8,089 bases of DNA, from assembly GCA_903915615.1 (NCBI GenBank), contig CAIWTR010000505.1, positions 1-8,089 on the forward strand, in the 5' to 3' direction. Origin of the DNA: an uncultured Armatimonadota bacterium (GTDB taxonomy: Bacteria; Armatimonadota; Armatimonadia; Armatimonadales; Armatimonadaceae). Shown piece after piece: positions 6,266 through 8,089 of this stretch (position 1 is the first letter of the stretch; the number at the start of each line of letters is the position of its first letter). Below the pieces are notes generated by a model, which was not told the DNA's origin, made no database searches, and saw nothing but the letters and a program-made list of their open reading frames with translations. A program made the translations under genes and the position numbers.

Positions 6266-6934
6266 ATGTGGCCTTTTCAAAACCAGAAACAACCAACGTA
6301 TGAGCGACGGGCGATGCATGATCCGAACGGAACCGGCATTTTCTATATGGACCGTGAGATTGCACAGGTGATGGGACATGAGGGAGCCGATTGGCTCGAG
6401 CGTCCGGAGAGGGAAACTGAAGAAGCTCCCGATGTTCTGGTGCGTGCCCTCAAACTTAAACCCGGGATGGTCGTTGCTGACATCGGCGCCGGAAGTGGCT
6501 ATTTTTCCTTTCGTATGGCGCCGCGGGTTGGCACCAAAGGAAAGATTCTGGCCGTAGACATTCAGCCTGAAATGCTTGCCATCATCAATGAGCGGTCCCG
6601 TATCAAACGAGTAAAAAACGTTGAGACTGTTCTGGGTAAGACTGATGATGCATGCCTAAAGCCTGATTCTGTTGACCTCATCCTGTTGGTCGATGTTTAC
6701 CACGAGTTTGACAAGCCATTCGAAATGACGGCATCCATGGTTAAGTCGCTCAAAAAGGGCGGCCGAGTGGTATTCGTTGAATATCGCAAGGAAGATCGTC
6801 GTGTGCCAATCAAGGAAGTGCACAAAATGTCACAGGCACAGCTGCGCAAAGAGTTGGCATTGTTCCCCGTCAAGTGGGTCGAAACAAATCCATCGCTGCC
6901 TTGGCAGCACATTGTTGTCTTCGAGAAACTCTAA
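6266..6934 (+). CDS. Class I SAM-dependent methyltransferase, substrate unknown
   Basis: The 222-residue product has a class I (Rossmann-type) S-adenosylmethionine methyltransferase core. Seen: motif I VVADIGAGSGYFS at 69-81, the acidic residue after strand 2 in AVDIQPEML (D98), a DLILLVDVYHEF stretch at 137-148 equivalent to motif IV, and KSLKKGGRVVFVEYR at 160-174 equivalent to motif VI. The first 55 residues carry a distinctive conserved-looking preamble (GIFYMDREIAQVMGHEGADWLERPERE) that, from memory, recurs in a family of uncharacterised methyltransferases in several non-proteobacterial phyla. No signal peptide or membrane segment is seen. The stop overlaps the next start (TAATG), so it is coupled to the 2-hydroxyacid dehydrogenase. 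The start at 6266 is supported by the adjacent -10 element. Met17 is possible but has no better initiation signal. The methyl acceptor cannot be inferred. Confidence 0.9.
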   Translation: MWPFQNQKQPTYERRAMHDPNGTGIFYMDREIAQVMGHEGADWLERPERETEEAPDVLVRALKLKPGMVVADIGAGSGYFSFRMAPRVGTKGKILAVDIQPEMLAIINERSRIKRVKNVETVLGKTDDACLKPDSVDLILLVDVYHEFDKPFEMTASMVKSLKKGGRVVFVEYRKEDRRVPIKEVHKMSQAQLRKELALFPVKWVETNPSLPWQHIVVFEKL

Positions 6935-7890
6935 TGCCAGTACGTGTCCTTGTTCCAACATCCATAGTGGATGACCTGACCGTTCGGCTACGCTCGAGCG
7001 GAGCGGATTATGTCGATCTGGTTGGTTTCTCCGATGATGCTGAGCATCTAAGTGACTCGCATGCCGATGTCGTTGTGCGGTGGATTGCTGGTGCCCGGTT
7101 TGATGAGCTCATGGATGCATCCAGAAAGCAGTGGCTTCACACAGCATCTGCTGGCGTCGATCATGTGATGGTACCTGCGGTTCTTTCTCACCCGGATTTG
7201 ATCCTGACGGACAGCGGTCCTGCATACGGTCCATCGATGGCGGAGTTTGTGATTACCTGGATGCTTGCTGTAACGCATAAAGTTCCGCAGTTCCTCGAGA
7301 TGCAGAAAGAGCGGCACTGGGAATGGGTGACGCACACTGAGGTATCGGGAAGTACTGTCGGAATCATCGGAGCGGGTCCTGTCGCGCAACACATTGCACA
7401 AGCGTGTAAAGCGGTTGGCTGTACGGTGATGTTGCATCGAAAGCGTCCGATTTCCGTTGCGGGCGTAGATGCCGTCTATTCGGGTTTGTCGGGTCTCATG
7501 GAGATGGTTCCAAAGGTTGACTGGTTGATCATTGCGTGTGCGATGACGCCCGAAACGACAGGAATCGTAAACAGTACTGTCCTCGCTGCGCTTCGGCCTG
7601 GTGCAAGGATTATCAATGTTGCCCGCGGGGGCGTCGTGGACCAGGATGAGCTAATCCGCTGTCTAGATACTGGGAAGGTCAGCTCAGCGGTCCTGGATGT
7701 GACCACGCCTGAGCCCCTGCCGCAGGACAGTGCCCTTTGGGGTCACCCAAATGTGCATATCACTTGCCACAGTAGCGCTTGGACTGATGGTCTTCGAGTG
7801 AGGCTGTTGGATCTTTTCGTCGACAACCTGCGTCGCTATGTAAGTGATGAGCCGCTACTTAATGTCGTAGATTTCAAACGCGGGTATTAA
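6934..7890 (+). CDS. D-isomer-specific 2-hydroxyacid dehydrogenase, likely NADPH-preferring
   Basis: The 318-residue cytoplasmic enzyme belongs to the family that interconverts 2-keto acids and D-2-hydroxy acids (glyoxylate/hydroxypyruvate reductase, phosphoglycerate dehydrogenase and relatives). Seen: WLHTASAGVDHV at 67-78, the AEFVITWML helix at 103-111, dinucleotide motif GIIGAGPVA at 143-151, the catalytic arginine R231 in INVARGGVVD, E260 in TTPEPLP, and H279 in ITCHSSAWT (usually ITPH). The second strand ends in LHRKRP (167-172). Basic residues instead of the aspartate that selects NAD suggest NADP(H), as in GhrA-type reductases. The C-terminal NVVDFKRGY is typical of the shorter family members. 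Its ATG shares one base with the methyltransferase stop. The frame extends upstream to 6874 inside that gene, but the coupled ATG gives the natural N-terminus MPVRVLVP. The substrate is not determinable here. Confidence 0.93.
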   Translation: MPVRVLVPTSIVDDLTVRLRSSGADYVDLVGFSDDAEHLSDSHADVVVRWIAGARFDELMDASRKQWLHTASAGVDHVMVPAVLSHPDLILTDSGPAYGPSMAEFVITWMLAVTHKVPQFLEMQKERHWEWVTHTEVSGSTVGIIGAGPVAQHIAQACKAVGCTVMLHRKRPISVAGVDAVYSGLSGLMEMVPKVDWLIIACAMTPETTGIVNSTVLAALRPGARIINVARGGVVDQDELIRCLDTGKVSSAVLDVTTPEPLPQDSALWGHPNVHITCHSSAWTDGLRVRLLDLFVDNLRRYVSDEPLLNVVDFKRGY

Positions 7891-7936
7891 TTCAGCGAGA
7901 ACGAAGTGGTCCCGTCGCTATCGACTCGGCTTGCGT
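7891..7936. other. Short convergent intergenic gap
   Basis: These 46 bases separate the convergent dehydrogenase and rnhB stops. A terminator is expected, but only a weak 5-bp pairing (AGCGA 7894-7898 with TCGCT 7915-7919, long loop, no T-tract) is visible. Confidence 0.4.
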
Positions 7937-8089
7937 CTAAGGAATACCGAAGTCCAACGCTGCCTGGGCGACGGGGGCATAACTTCGTCTGTGAATGGGG
8001 CACGGTCCGTGTTCCCGCAGTGCTTTGAGATGAACGGGACTTGGATACCCCTTATGTCCATCAAAGCCGTAAACAGGGTACGTCCCATG
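7937..8089 (-). CDS. rnhB: Ribonuclease HII (C-terminal 50 residues, cut by window edge)
   Basis: The minus strand encodes the C-terminal end of ribonuclease HII, the cytoplasmic endonuclease that cuts RNA in RNA-DNA hybrids and at single ribonucleotides misincorporated in DNA. Seen: YPVYGFDGHKGYPSPVHLKAL followed by REHGPCPIHRRSYAPV, then a short tail and TAG at 7937-7939. The Y-G-F-x-x-H-K-G-Y and H-R-R-S-[FY]-x-P blocks are a diagnostic C-terminal signature of RNase HII. The catalytic acidic residues lie in the missing N-terminal part. No start codon is available inside the window because the gene begins beyond the right edge. The family assignment is firm despite the short length. The gene converges on the 2-hydroxyacid dehydrogenase with 46 bases between the stops. 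Confidence 0.88.
   Translation of the reverse strand, partial: HGTYPVYGFDGHKGYPSPVHLKALREHGPCPIHRRSYAPVAQAALDFGIP

Noticed and set aside
6874..6933. A 20-residue N-terminal extension of the 2-hydroxyacid dehydrogenase
   Set aside because: It overlaps the methyltransferase coding end in another frame. The TAATG junction and the natural MPVRVLVP N-terminus make 6934 the better start.
7894..7919. Possible terminator hairpin after the dehydrogenase gene
   Set aside because: Only 5 bp pair (AGCGA/TCGCT) around a 16-base loop, with no T-tract on either strand.
1..8089. Search for tRNA/rRNA, insertion sequences, CRISPR repeats, phage genes or toxin-antitoxin pairs
   Set aside because: No regularly spaced repeats, no transposase-like frame with terminal inverted repeats, and almost all sequence is accounted for by conserved metabolic and transport genes.

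Overview
The window is dense bacterial coding sequence at roughly even base composition. It holds eight recognisable genes plus a ninth cut by the right edge, with no RNA gene, mobile element, phage gene or CRISPR array. The leftmost gene is also cut by the edge. Shine-Dalgarno sequences, GTG/TTG starts and a bacterial PstSCAB set indicate a bacterium. The phylum cannot be fixed from sequence alone. The methyltransferase type and an apparent leaderless -10/ATG arrangement recall non-proteobacterial lineages, but this is a weak guess.

Layout. At the left edge, the N-terminal part of a dolichol-phosphate-mannose-synthase-type glycosyltransferase (minus strand) is divergent from metF (methylenetetrahydrofolate reductase, plus strand). 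metF converges on a four-gene minus-strand operon, pstS-pstC-pstA-pstB, across a neat hairpin terminator (1390-1413). The pst genes are packed with 3-nt gaps or a 4-nt overlap and appear to be transcribed from a promoter near 5064-5106 that carries an 11-nt-period direct repeat resembling a Pho box. Upstream of pst lies a minus-strand Gfo/Idh/MocA oxidoreductase. A nested inverted repeat sits between that gene and pstS. Divergent from the oxidoreductase is a plus-strand pair coupled by TAATG: a class I SAM-dependent methyltransferase and a D-2-hydroxyacid dehydrogenase. At the right edge the last 50 codons of rnhB (ribonuclease HII, minus strand) enter the window.

Function. The core is a high-affinity phosphate importer: PstS captures phosphate, PstC/PstA form the channel and PstB drives transport by ATP hydrolysis. 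No phoU, phoR or phoB homologue lies next to it. The flanking genes are metabolic or housekeeping singletons with no visible link to phosphate. I see no evidence for an undescribed multi-gene system. The oddities most worth checking are a PstS with no recognisable signal peptide and an unusual CxxC, a MetF whose usual TYGA-type flavin-site loop is replaced by TRTG, the putative Pho box with its adjacent nested dyad, and a likely leaderless methyltransferase mRNA.
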